Assembly (NCBI GenBank): GCA_036379355.1 | Contig: DASVGV010000160.1 | Span: 1-25,636 of the forward strand | DNA length: 25,636 nucleotides | Reading direction: 5' to 3' | Source of the DNA: CAJCIY01 sp036379355 | GTDB lineage: Bacteria; Actinomycetota; Actinomycetes; Mycobacteriales; CAJCIY01 | Shown: positions 15,509-22,740 of the stretch, one piece after another | Position numbering within the stretch: position 1 is the first letter of the stretch | Layout: each line of letters starts with the position of its first letter | Made by a program: the position numbers and the translations under genes | The notes under the pieces: model-generated | The model's input: only the letters and a program-made list of their open reading frames with translations | Told to the model about the DNA's origin: nothing | Databases searched by the model: none

Positions 15509-16027
15509 TCAGCCCGCGGCGGCGGCCGACGGTTCCTCGGCCCCGAGGAACGGCAGCCAGGAAGGGTCCATCCGGCGGCTGCCGAGGATGCGCCAGGCGG
15601 CGCCGGTGGGCGCGCGCGGCGAGCGGGGCATCCGCCAGCCCATCTCGTGCAGCGGCCGGTCGGCCTTGGCGTGGTTGCAACGGCCGCAAGCCGCCACGAC
15701 GTTCTCCCACGAGTGCGCACCCCCGCGCGATTTCGGTACGACGTGGTCGAGCGACGTGGCCGCCGCGCCGCAGTAGACACACCGATGGCTGTCGCGTGCG
15801 AGAACGCCCTTGCGCGTGATCGGGACGTCCGCCCGGTAGGGAACCTTGACGTACCGGATGAGGCGTACGACCGCCGGCACGTGCAGCGACGTGCGCTCGG
15901 CGTGCAGCACGCGCGCGCCGTCCAGCACGGAGATGGCCTTGGCGGTGACAACGAGGACCACGGCCCGGCGGGCGGGCACGACGCACAGGGGTTCGTACGT
16001 CGCGTTGAGCACCAGCGCGTCGGACAC
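15509..16027 (-). CDS. HNH endonuclease-domain protein (Rv2469c-like)
   Basis: 172 residues from GTG 16027, preceded by AGGAGG seven bases upstream, which decides the start over a longer open frame to 16174. The family begins MSDALVLNATYEPLCVV. The HNH core has zinc cysteines Cys83, Cys86 (CVYC), Cys114 and Cys117 (CGRC), with Asp94-His95 (SLDHVVPKSRGG), Asn109 (SWENVV) and His119. It is a widely conserved actinobacterial protein of unproven function; a metal-dependent nuclease is implied by the motif. It sits in the Rv2469c position, one gene away from the DUF5130 gene in M. tuberculosis but here separated by the amidase-desaturase-PucR group. Confidence 0.92.
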   Translation of the reverse strand: MSDALVLNATYEPLCVVPARRAVVLVVTAKAISVLDGARVLHAERTSLHVPAVVRLIRYVKVPYRADVPITRKGVLARDSHRCVYCGAAATSLDHVVPKSRGGAHSWENVVAACGRCNHAKADRPLHEMGWRMPRSPRAPTGAAWRILGSRRMDPSWLPFLGAEEPSAAAAG

Positions 16028-16058
16028 GGGACGGCCTCCTGCGGCCGGGTCGCGCGGT

Positions 16059-16081
16059 CCGGTCACCCGGCTGGTGACCGG
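16059..16081. promoter_or_regulatory. 9-bp perfect inverted repeat between HNH and MscS genes
   Basis: CCGGTCACC (16059-16067) and GGTGACCGG (16073-16081) flank CGGCT; allowing one bulge the arms extend to GTCC...GGAC. It lies 32 bp before the HNH start and 86 bp before the MscS start. It could be an operator or an RNA hairpin in one leader. Confidence 0.45.
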
Positions 16082-16166
16082 GACGTGCGCAGGCGGCCGC
16101 ACCCATTGAACGCGATCGCGCCCCCGGTGGCGAGCAGGAACCGCCAGACCCGGCAGGATCACGCGG

Positions 16167-17252
16167 ATGGACAAGCATCAGCTGTTCGGCCTGACCGACC
16201 GTCAGTGGGCGGACTTCGTCACCACGCCGGCCCGGATCGTCCTGATCGTCGTGATCGCGCTGGTGCTGAGGTTCCTTGTCGGCCGGGCGATCCGGCGCTT
16301 CGTGAGCAGCACGCGGGACGGGCGGATGAGCCGGCGGCTCCTGCACCTGGGCGAGCGGGCCCCGCTGCTGGTGGACACCTCGCCCGCGGCCGTCGACCGC
16401 AGGCGGCAGCGCGCCGAGACGCTGGGCACGGTGCTGCGGTCCCTCACGAACCTGGTCATCCTCGTGGTCGCAGCGATGATGATCCTCGGTGAGGTCGGCA
16501 TCAACCTGGCCCCGCTCATCGCGAGCGCCGGCATCGTCGGCGTCGCCCTCGGATTCGGCGCGCAGAACCTCGTGAAGGACTTCCTGTCGGGGATGTTCCT
16601 GGTGATCGAGGACACGTACGGCGTCGGGGACTGGGTCGATCTCGGCCCAGCGTCCGGCACGGTGGAGTGGATCGGCCTGCGCTCGACGCGGATCCGCGAC
16701 GTCACCGGCACGCTCTGGTCGATCCGCAACGGGGAGATCAACGCGGTCGGGAACTACAGCCAGGCGTGGCAGCGGGCGATCTTCGACATCCCCGTCCTGC
16801 ACGGGCAGGACCTGGACCTGGCCAAGGCCACGATGCTCGCGGCGGCCGAGGAGGTGGCCGCCGCGAACGAGGACATCGTGCTGGAGCCGCCGGCGGTCTG
16901 GGGTGTCAACGAGATCCGGCCCGAGGGGGTCGTGATGCGGCTGGTCGTCAAGCGGCGCAACAACAACGCGGGCTTCGACCGCTCGGTCCGCGAGGCGATC
17001 GTCGCGCACCTGGACGCGGTCGATGTCCGCATCTTCACGTTGCCGGCCGCGGTGGACCTGCACCTCGGGACCCGTACGGTGAAGGCCGACCTCGACCTCG
17101 GCCGCGCCGAGCCGCGCACGCTGCGCCGGCCGGTACCGCCGACCGCGCCCGATCCGGTCGCCAACGCGGCCGCGTCGAAGCCGTCGTCGTCGGCCCGGCC
17201 GGCGAAGAAGGCGGCCGTGCGCAAGGCGATCCGCCGGCGCCCCCGGTCCTGA
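16167..17252 (+). CDS. MscS-family mechanosensitive channel
   Basis: 361 residues. Three membrane helices are predicted: about 21-40, 92-109 and 114-147. The last is the pore helix with the small-residue ridge LIASAGIVGVALGFGAQNL followed by VKDFLSGMFLVIEDTYGVGD, the most conserved part of the family. The beta domain (about 150-210) and alpha/beta domain (to about 305) follow. The family opens under membrane tension to release solutes during osmotic downshift. The last 50 residues are Pro/Ala/Lys/Arg-rich with PAKKAAVRKAIRRRP, a basic cytoplasmic tail not found in E. coli MscS. It is convergent with the LLM oxidoreductase, 10 bp apart. Confidence 0.93.
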   Translation: MDKHQLFGLTDRQWADFVTTPARIVLIVVIALVLRFLVGRAIRRFVSSTRDGRMSRRLLHLGERAPLLVDTSPAAVDRRRQRAETLGTVLRSLTNLVILVVAAMMILGEVGINLAPLIASAGIVGVALGFGAQNLVKDFLSGMFLVIEDTYGVGDWVDLGPASGTVEWIGLRSTRIRDVTGTLWSIRNGEINAVGNYSQAWQRAIFDIPVLHGQDLDLAKATMLAAAEEVAAANEDIVLEPPAVWGVNEIRPEGVVMRLVVKRRNNNAGFDRSVREAIVAHLDAVDVRIFTLPAAVDLHLGTRTVKADLDLGRAEPRTLRRPVPPTAPDPVANAAASKPSSSARPAKKAAVRKAIRRRPRS

Positions 17253-17262
17253 CCTCGCGTGG

Positions 17263-18273
17263 TCAGAACCAGGCTTTCGCCAGCAGCTCGTACGAGTGCA
17301 ACCGCGCCGCCGGGTCGTGGACCATCGTCGTGACCATCAGCTCATCGGCGGCCGTGTCCGCCTGGAGGCGCTCCAGTGCGGCGACGACCTGCTCGGGGTC
17401 GCCGGCGACATGCGCGTTGCCGCGGCCGGCGAGCAGGTGGCGGTCGGCCTCGGTGAACGCGTACGCCTCGGCCTCCTCGGGACTCGGCAGCGTCCCCGGG
17501 CGGCCGGCGCGCAGCCGGACGAACGAGAGCTGGCCGCTGGTCGACAGCCGCCGCGCCTCAGCCTCCGTGTCGGCGACGATCACGGACACCGCCACCATCG
17601 CCTGCGGCGCGGCCAGGAACGGCGAAGGCCGGAAGCGGGAGCGGTACAGCTCCAGCGCGGGCAGCGTGTTCACCGCGCTGAAGTGGTGCGCGAACGAGAA
17701 CGGCAGGCCGAGCAGCCCGGCGAGCTGGGCCGAGTAGCCACTGCTGCCCAGGAGCCAGATCACCGGGACCGTACCGGGGCGAGGGGTGAAGTCGACGAGG
17801 TCGTCGTCGCCCGCGCTGGGTGGTGCCGTGTCGCGGCCGAGGTACGCAACGAGGTCGACCAGCTCCTGCGGGAACTGCTCGGCGTTCAGCCCGTCGGGGG
17901 TACGTCGCAGGGCCGCGGCGGTGCGCGGGTCGGTCCCGGGGGCGCGCCCGATGCCGAGGTCGATGCGGCCCGGGTGCAGGCCTTCGAGCATGGCGAACTG
18001 CTCGGCCACGACGAGCGGCGGGTGGTTCGGCAGCATGACGCCGCCGCTGCCCACGCGGATCCGCTCGGTGACCGCGGCCAGGTGCGCGATCAGCACGGCG
18101 GGCGCCGTGCTCGCGATGCCCGGCATGTTGTGGTGCTCGGCGACCCACAGGCGGTGGTAGCCGAGCGCGTCGGCGGTGCGCGCCAGGTCGGTGCTGGCGC
18201 GGAGCGCGTCCGCCGGAGTGCTGCCGGTCGAGACCGGCGACAGGTCGAGGACCGAGAGGGGTACGCGCGCCAT
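17263..18273 (-). CDS. LLM class flavin-dependent oxidoreductase
   Basis: 336 residues from ATG 18273. It is a bacterial luciferase-like TIM barrel that uses reduced flavin: PLSVLDLSPV at the N-terminus, GYHRLWVAEHHN at 39-50, RIRVGSGGVMLPNHPPLVVAEQ and GRIDLGIGRAPG are the hallmark segments of the single-gene (not luxA/luxB) group. The flavin source and substrate are unknown; members are often annotated as alkanal monooxygenase-like without evidence. The open frame extends to 18735, but that part is antisense to the haemoglobin gene and has no family similarity. Divergent from glbO with 71 bp between starts. Confidence 0.92.
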   Translation of the reverse strand: MARVPLSVLDLSPVSTGSTPADALRASTDLARTADALGYHRLWVAEHHNMPGIASTAPAVLIAHLAAVTERIRVGSGGVMLPNHPPLVVAEQFAMLEGLHPGRIDLGIGRAPGTDPRTAAALRRTPDGLNAEQFPQELVDLVAYLGRDTAPPSAGDDDLVDFTPRPGTVPVIWLLGSSGYSAQLAGLLGLPFSFAHHFSAVNTLPALELYRSRFRPSPFLAAPQAMVAVSVIVADTEAEARRLSTSGQLSFVRLRAGRPGTLPSPEEAEAYAFTEADRHLLAGRGNAHVAGDPEQVVAALERLQADTAADELMVTTMVHDPAARLHSYELLAKAWF

Positions 18274-18344
18274 GCCTGCGCCAACGGCCGGATGCGGCGA
18301 CCTGTTCCGCGGCCCGGCGGGCACGGTCAGGTTGGATGGGGGGC

Positions 18345-18728
18345 ATGCAGGAGGTGTCGCTGTACGACCGCGCGGGCGGGGAGGAGGCGTTCCGGCGGCT
18401 GGTCCACCGCTTCTATGCGGGCGTCCGCGAGGACGCACTGCTGCTGCGGCTGTATCCGGTCGACGACCTCGACGGCGCCGAGCAGCGACTGCGGATGTTC
18501 CTCGTGCAGTACTGGGGCGGCCCGACGACGTACTCCGAGACCCGCGGCCATCCGCGACTACGGATGCGGCACGTCGGGTTCCACATCGGGCCCGAGGCCC
18601 GCGACGCGTGGCTGCGCCGGATGGATGCCGCGATCGACGGCTGCGGCTTCGACGAGGACGTCCGCGCGGAGCTGCACGCCTACTTCCACGGCGCCGCCCA
18701 CTCCCTGCAGAACCAGCTCGCGGACTGA
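18345..18728 (+). CDS. glbO: group II truncated haemoglobin (trHbO type)
   Basis: 127 residues from ATG 18345, which follows a GGATGGGGGG stretch; ATG 18336 is an alternative. All haem-pocket residues of M. tuberculosis trHbO are present, shifted by one: Tyr24 (B10), Tyr37 (CD1), His76 (proximal F8, in RLRMRHVGF) and Trp89 (G8, RDAWLR). The block RLRMFLVQYWGGP-TYSE-RGHPRLRMRH is almost the mycobacterial sequence. The protein binds O2 and peroxides and is linked to respiration and oxidative defence. Its position after the HNH gene matches Rv2469c-Rv2470, with two genes inserted between. Confidence 0.95.
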   Translation: MQEVSLYDRAGGEEAFRRLVHRFYAGVREDALLLRLYPVDDLDGAEQRLRMFLVQYWGGPTTYSETRGHPRLRMRHVGFHIGPEARDAWLRRMDAAIDGCGFDEDVRAELHAYFHGAAHSLQNQLAD

Positions 18729-18748
18729 CGGCCACCGTTCGGCGCGCC

Positions 18749-18777
18749 GGCCGCTTGCGTCAGAGCGTCACGCGGCC
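18749..18777. terminator. candidate bidirectional terminator hairpin between glbO and ettA
   Basis: GGCCGC (18749-18754) pairs with GCGGCC (18772-18777), with a further GCGT/ACGC pairing inside as an alternative continuation. It lies in the 98-bp convergent gap, 20 bp after the glbO stop. No U-tract is present, as is common in GC-rich actinobacteria. Confidence 0.35.
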
Positions 18778-18826
18778 CGGGCGACCGGAAACCCTGACAC
18801 AGAAGCCGCGGGCACCGCCTGTCGGC

Positions 18827-20509
18827 TCAGTCGCGGGTCAGCTTGCGGTGGGTGACCCGGTGCGGCCGCGCCGCCTCGACGCCGAGCCGCTCTACCTTGT
18901 TGGCCTCGTAGTCGGCGAAGTTGCCCTCGAACCAGAACCACCGTCCGGGCTCCTCGTCGGTGCCCTCCCACGCCAGCATGTGGGTGGCGACCCGGTCGAG
19001 GAACCACCGGTCGTGGGCGGTCACGACCGCGCAGCCCGGAAACTCGAGCAGCGCGTCCTCCAGCGAGCGGAGCGTCTCCACGTCGAGGTCGTTGGTCGGC
19101 TCGTCGAGCAGCAGGAGGTTGCCGCCCTCCTTGAGGGTCAGCGCCAGGTTCAGGCGGTTTCGTTCGCCGCCCGAGAGGACCTTGACCGGCTTCTGCTGGT
19201 CCGGCCCCTTGAAGCCGAACGTGCCGACGTACGCCCGCGACGGCATCTCCTGCTGTCCCACCTTGATGTGGTCGAGGCCGTCGGACACCGCCTCCCAGAC
19301 GGTGCGGTCCCCGTCCAGGCCGGCCCGGTTCTGGTCGACGTACGAGATCTGCACCGTCTCGCCGATGCGGAGCACGCCCGCGTCGGGCTGCTGCCGGCCG
19401 ACCAGCATCGAGAAGAGCGTGGTCTTGCCGACGCCGTTGGGGCCGATCACGCCGACGATCCCGCCCCGCGGCAGGCTGAACGAGAGGTCGTCGATCAGCA
19501 CCCGGTCGTCGAAGCCCTTGGTGAGGTGCTCGGCCTCGACGACAGTGCTGCCGAGGCGCGGGCCGGGGGGGATCTGGATCTCCTCGAAGTCCAGCGGCCG
19601 GCTCTTCTCCGCCTCGGCGGCGAGCTCCTCGTACCGGGCGAGTCGCGCCTTGCTCTTGGTCTGCCGGGCCTTGGCACTCGACCGGACCCATTCGAGCTCC
19701 TGGGCGAGGGCTCGCTGCCGCTTCGCGTCTCTCTGCCCCTCGACCTTCAGCCGCGCCTGCTTGGTCTCGAGGTAGGTCGTGTAGTTGCCCTCGTACGGGT
19801 ACGCGTGGCCGCGGTCCAGCTCGAGGATCCACTGCGCCACGTTCTCGAGGAAGTACCGGTCGTGCGTGACGGCGAGGACCGCGCCGGCGTACGACCCGAG
19901 GTGCTTCTCGAGCCACGCGACGGACTCGGCGTCGAGGTGGTTCGTCGGCTCGTCGAGCAGCAGCAGGTCGGGCGCGGCGAGCAGCAGCCGGCAGAGCGCG
20001 ACGCGCCGGCGCTCGCCGCCGGACAGGACCGTCACGTCGGCGTCGCCCGGCGGCAGGCGCAGGGCGTCCATCGCCTGCTCGAGCTGCGAGTCGAGCTCCC
20101 AGGCGTTCGCGGCCTCGATGGCGTCAAGCAGTGGCCCCTGCTCGGCCAGGATCGTGTCGAAGTCGGCATCCGGGGCGCTCATCTTCTCGTTGAGCTCCTC
20201 GTAGCGCCGCAGCGTGTCGCGGATCTCGCGGACGCCGTCCTCGACGTTTCCGCGGACGTCCTTGCTCGGGTCGAGGGTCGGCTCCTGTTCGAGCAGGCCG
20301 ACGGTCGAGTCCTTGGCGAGCATTGCCTCGCCGTTCGACGGCTGGTCGAGCCCCGCCATGATCCGGAGAACCGAGCTCTTGCCCGCGCCGTTCGGCCCGA
20401 CGACACCGATCTTGGCGCCGGGCAGGAACGCGAGCGTGACGTCGTCGAGCACCACCTTGTCGCCGTGCGCCTTGCGCACCTTCGACATGGTGAAGATGAA
20501 CTGCGGCAT
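18827..20509 (-). CDS. ettA: energy-dependent translational throttle protein EttA (ABC-F ATPase)
   Basis: 560 residues, essentially the length of mycobacterial EttA (Rv2477c). Two ABC cassettes sit in one chain without membrane segments: Walker A GPNGAGKSS (38-46), signature LSGGE (162-166), Walker B with Glu187 in DEPTNHLDAES; then Walker A GPNGVGKTT (356-364), signature LSGGE (445-449) and Glu470 in DEPTNDLDVET. The arm insertion (about 95-140) and the basic linker (about 245-300) follow the EttA pattern. It binds the ribosomal E site and gates entry into elongation according to ATP/ADP. The start ATG 20509 (MPQFIFTMSKVRKAHGDK) is the family start; the frame is open to 21430 but that is antisense to the permease. 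A TAGGCT box 8 bases upstream and lack of Shine-Dalgarno suggest a leaderless message. Confidence 0.96.
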   Translation of the reverse strand: MPQFIFTMSKVRKAHGDKVVLDDVTLAFLPGAKIGVVGPNGAGKSSVLRIMAGLDQPSNGEAMLAKDSTVGLLEQEPTLDPSKDVRGNVEDGVREIRDTLRRYEELNEKMSAPDADFDTILAEQGPLLDAIEAANAWELDSQLEQAMDALRLPPGDADVTVLSGGERRRVALCRLLLAAPDLLLLDEPTNHLDAESVAWLEKHLGSYAGAVLAVTHDRYFLENVAQWILELDRGHAYPYEGNYTTYLETKQARLKVEGQRDAKRQRALAQELEWVRSSAKARQTKSKARLARYEELAAEAEKSRPLDFEEIQIPPGPRLGSTVVEAEHLTKGFDDRVLIDDLSFSLPRGGIVGVIGPNGVGKTTLFSMLVGRQQPDAGVLRIGETVQISYVDQNRAGLDGDRTVWEAVSDGLDHIKVGQQEMPSRAYVGTFGFKGPDQQKPVKVLSGGERNRLNLALTLKEGGNLLLLDEPTNDLDVETLRSLEDALLEFPGCAVVTAHDRWFLDRVATHMLAWEGTDEEPGRWFWFEGNFADYEANKVERLGVEAARPHRVTHRKLTRD

Positions 20510-20517
20510 GAGGGACA

Positions 20518-20523
20518 AGCCTA
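20518..20523 (-). promoter_or_regulatory. -10 box of a leaderless promoter for ettA
   Basis: TAGGCT on the minus strand is followed by 8 bases and then the ATG at 20509, the same spacing as the boxes before the FKBP and phosphatase genes. Confidence 0.5.
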
Positions 20524-20556
20524 GGCGGCACGCGGAATGCGCCTCCGTTGGAGGGG

Positions 20557-20562
20557 TACTGT
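20557..20562 (+). promoter_or_regulatory. -10 box for the riboswitch-permease transcript
   Basis: TACTGT fits TANNNT and lies about 8 bases before the first bases that pair in the aptamer, so transcription would start near 20569. CCTCC-GTT-GGAGG (20542-20554) is a small inverted repeat directly upstream. No convincing -35 was seen. Confidence 0.45.
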
Positions 20563-20570
20563 CGGCGCGT

Positions 20571-20706
20571 ACCGCGGGAGCTCGGGCGACACCGGGCTGA
20601 GAGGGCGGCAGATCCGGGAGCATCGCTCCCCCTCCGGGCCAGGCCCGGGGGACGGGTCCGCGCCGCCGACCGCTCGAACCTGACCGGGTAATGCCGGCGT
20701 AGGGAG
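20571..20706 (+). promoter_or_regulatory. TPP riboswitch (THI element) with expanded stem, controlling the permease
   Basis: The conserved thiamine pyrophosphate aptamer elements are in order: GCGGGAGCTCGG, CCGGGCTGAGAGGG near 20592-20605 (the CUGAGA pyrimidine-sensor turn), and ACCTGACCGGGTAATG with GCCGGCGTAGGGAG at 20679-20706 (pyrophosphate-sensor arm). P2 can be GCGG (20574-20577) with CCGC (20670-20673) and P3 GCTCGG with CCGGGC. Between them is a 64-base insert (20604-20667) closed by GGCGGC/GCCGCC, continued by GATCC/GGGTC and carrying two hairpins, GGGAGC-ATC-GCTCCC and CCGGGC-CAG-GCCCGG. The terminal AGGGAG lies 7 bases before the permease ATG, so it is also the ribosome site: ligand binding should occlude it and block translation. 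There is no separate terminator or expression platform. Confidence 0.95.
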
Positions 20707-20713
20707 AGCCGCC

Positions 20714-22102
20714 ATGGCCGTCACCTCGGACCGACGCACCGTCGACCGGCCCGTTGTCCGCATCACCGACCGTCGCGCCGAGGTGGGGCCGACCCTCGAG
20801 TCGCCCGTCCCGCAGAACCTGTCGTTCCTGGATCAGCTGGGACTGTGGGGAAACCTCGGAGTCTCCCTGCTCGGGTTCACCGGGGCTCTCTTCGTGCTGT
20901 TCCCGACCAACCGGGCGCTGTCGTTCGCCGCCGCGCTGACCGCAGTCGTGCTGGGCACCGCTCTCGGGACCGCCGTTCTCGCCGCCTCCACCGTCCCGGG
21001 CGCGCGCACCGGCGTACCGGCGATGATGCTGCTGCGCGGGCTGTTCGGGGGCCGGCTGTCGTACCTCCCGACCGTCCTCAACGTGCTCCAGTGCCTGGGT
21101 TGGGGCACTTTCGAGATCGTCACGATCGCCACGGCCGCACACACCGTCGCCGACTGGGCGCCGCGCTGGATCTGCGTCCTGGTCGCCGGTGCGATCACCA
21201 CCGCCCTGACGATCAAGCCGCTGGGCGCGATCAGGGTGCTGCGCAAGTACGTGACGGTGCTCATGGTCGCGGCCGTGCTCTACCTGCTGGTGCAACTGCT
21301 GCGCCACCCCCTGCCGTCGCTCACGGCGGGCACGTGGTCGGGGTTCTGGCTGGCGACCGACCAGGTGGTCGCAGTGGCGGTGTCGTTCGTCCCTCTCGCT
21401 GCGGACTACTCGCGCCACTCCCGGACCCAACGCGGCGCCTTCGCCGGCGCCTTCGTCGGGTACGGAATCACGCAGGTCCTGTGCTACGGGCTGGGCCTGC
21501 TGACCCTGGTCACCGTCGCCACGGGCAAGAACCCCAACATCTACGGGGCGTTCATCGCGGTACCGGTGGGCTGGCTGGCGTTCGCGGTCCTGGCGCTGCG
21601 TGAGCTCGATCAGTCGTTCGCCAACGTCTACTCGACGGCGGTCTCCGTCCAGAACCTGCGGCCGCGATGGGACCGGCGGCTGCTGGCCGTGTTCATCGGT
21701 GTCGTCACCACCGTGACCGCCCTGTTCACCGACCTCGGTGGCTACCAGAACTTCCTGGTGTTGCTGGGCGCCGTGTTCGTCCCCCTCGGCGGGGTGCTGC
21801 TGGTCGACTTCTTCCTGCTGTCCGGGGACACCTGGGACTACGCCGCGGCCTCACCAGCGCGCTGGTCGCGCATCGTGCCGTGGGTCGCGGGCGTCGTCGC
21901 CTATCAGCTGATCAACCCGGGCTACATCTCCTGGTGGGTCAGCGGCTGGCAGCACGTCGACCGCTGGCTCGGCTTCGCGCCGCCGGACTGGTTGTCGGCG
22001 TCTATCACCAGCTTCGTCGTCGCGGCCGCACTCACCCCGGTGTGCGCCACGGCCGCTCGGATGACGCGGCGTCGTCGCCGGCACGCGGCTCACGCCGCCT
22101 GA
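20714..22102 (+). CDS. cytX: NCS1-family permease under TPP control, probable CytX-type HMP (thiamine pyrimidine) transporter
   Basis: 462 residues with about twelve hydrophobic segments starting near residue 42 (LGLWGNLGVSLLGFTGALFVL). The NCS1 nucleobase:cation symporter pattern is seen in the helix-1 Asn-Leu-Gly motif, the PLAADYSRHSRT loop (about 227-238) and the late DLGGYQNFLVLLGAVFVPLGG helix pair. NCS1 proteins import purines, cytosine, allantoin or hydantoins; those preceded by a THI element are assigned by context to hydroxymethylpyrimidine uptake (CytX). The TPP aptamer immediately upstream makes this the best call, but transport of thiamine itself is not excluded. The start ATG 20714 is fixed by AGGGAG seven bases upstream. 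The 3' end overlaps the convergent ssb gene by 13 bp. Confidence 0.88.
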   Translation: MAVTSDRRTVDRPVVRITDRRAEVGPTLESPVPQNLSFLDQLGLWGNLGVSLLGFTGALFVLFPTNRALSFAAALTAVVLGTALGTAVLAASTVPGARTGVPAMMLLRGLFGGRLSYLPTVLNVLQCLGWGTFEIVTIATAAHTVADWAPRWICVLVAGAITTALTIKPLGAIRVLRKYVTVLMVAAVLYLLVQLLRHPLPSLTAGTWSGFWLATDQVVAVAVSFVPLAADYSRHSRTQRGAFAGAFVGYGITQVLCYGLGLLTLVTVATGKNPNIYGAFIAVPVGWLAFAVLALRELDQSFANVYSTAVSVQNLRPRWDRRLLAVFIGVVTTVTALFTDLGGYQNFLVLLGAVFVPLGGVLLVDFFLLSGDTWDYAAASPARWSRIVPWVAGVVAYQLINPGYISWWVSGWQHVDRWLGFAPPDWLSASITSFVVAAALTPVCATAARMTRRRRRHAAHAA

Positions 22103-22548
22103 GCCGATCCCGGGGTGGCCGCCGTGGTCGCCGCCGTCGTCGCCTCGTGGCCCGACGCGTCCGGTGCCGGCACCGCCGGAACGCGCCGGTCGGGCTTGGC
22201 GAGGACAGCCGTGTGCCGGTTGAGGTCCGGCCCGACGAAGTCGGCGTCGATCTCCGAGACGACCCGCTCCTCACCGGCCTGGGTCGTGAACGACCGCTGC
22301 CGCATGCGGCCGTGGACCACGACGCGGTCACCCTTGTGGAGGGACGCGTGCACGTTCTCGGCGAGCCCGCGCCAGGCGCTGACCGACAGGAACATGGAGG
22401 TGCCGTCGACCCACTGGCCGGAGTCCTTGTCGCGATGCCGCGGCGTCACACCGATGCGGAACGAGCACACCGGCGCGCCCGACGCCACGATGCGCAGCTG
22501 GGGATCGGCGACGAGGTTGCCGGTGACGAGCATTTCGTTGTCCTGCAT
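22090..22548 (-). CDS. ssb: single-stranded DNA-binding protein, short SsbB-like paralogue
   Basis: 152 residues from ATG 22548, with GGAG eight bases upstream. One OB fold covers about residues 4-110: MLVTGNLVADPQLR, the CSFRIGVTPR strand, TSMFLSVSAWRGLAENV and GDRVVVHGRMRQRSF are typical. The C-terminal tail is Ala/Thr/Pro-rich and ends GSAQAA: the acidic tip (DDDIPF type) that recruits replication proteins is missing, so it is not the replicative SSB. It corresponds in position and type to M. tuberculosis Rv2478c next to ettA; here the riboswitch-permease unit lies between them. Its stop overlaps the end of the permease gene on the other strand by 13 bp. Confidence 0.92.
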   Translation of the reverse strand: MQDNEMLVTGNLVADPQLRIVASGAPVCSFRIGVTPRHRDKDSGQWVDGTSMFLSVSAWRGLAENVHASLHKGDRVVVHGRMRQRSFTTQAGEERVVSEIDADFVGPDLNRHTAVLAKPDRRVPAVPAPDASGHEATTAATTAATPGSAQAA

Positions 22549-22644
22549 GTCGAGGTCTCCGTTGGCTCCGGGCGGGCGCCTCTCACCCGCGTACCTCGAC
22601 GACTCTGCGCGACGAACACGCCGCGTGCCCCAGGCCCACCGCAA

Positions 22645-22670
22645 TGTGGACACGGGAACCACCGTCCACA
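22645..22670. repeat. inverted repeat upstream of ssb
   Basis: TGTGGAC (22645-22651) and GTCCACA (22664-22670) are perfect 7-base arms separated by 12 bases, about 100 bp upstream of the ssb start. Centre-to-centre spacing of roughly two helical turns would suit a dimeric regulator; no regulator gene is adjacent. Confidence 0.35.
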
Positions 22671-22687
22671 CCCACGGGACCGCCCAC

Positions 22688-22740
22688 GAGATGCGGCAAA
22701 AGGACGCCTCACCCGCCGAGATGCGTCAGATGGACGCATC
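22688..22740. repeat. two tandem imperfect copies of a 23-bp element, 30-bp period
   Basis: Copies at 22688-22710 and 22718-22740 both run GAGATGCG-n-CA-n-A-n-GGACGC-n-TC and differ at four positions by my alignment. The second copy is embedded in the perfect hairpin at 22712-22748; the first has lost most of the symmetry. The rest of the 227-bp gap holds the 22645-22670 dyad; nothing else was recognised. Confidence 0.6.

Noticed and set aside
18274..18735. 154-codon N-terminal extension of the LLM oxidoreductase
   Set aside because: Runs antisense through glbO, is Arg/Pro-rich and has no family similarity; the barrel starts at ATG 18273.
18176..20524. 782-codon open frame opposite LLM, across glbO and opposite ettA
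   Set aside because: It shows shadow composition and covers parts of three confident genes in other frames, including a haemoglobin on the same strand.
22090..22548. main replicative SSB
   Set aside because: No acidic C-terminal tip and no rpsF/rpsR/rplI neighbours; position beside ettA fits the second SSB.
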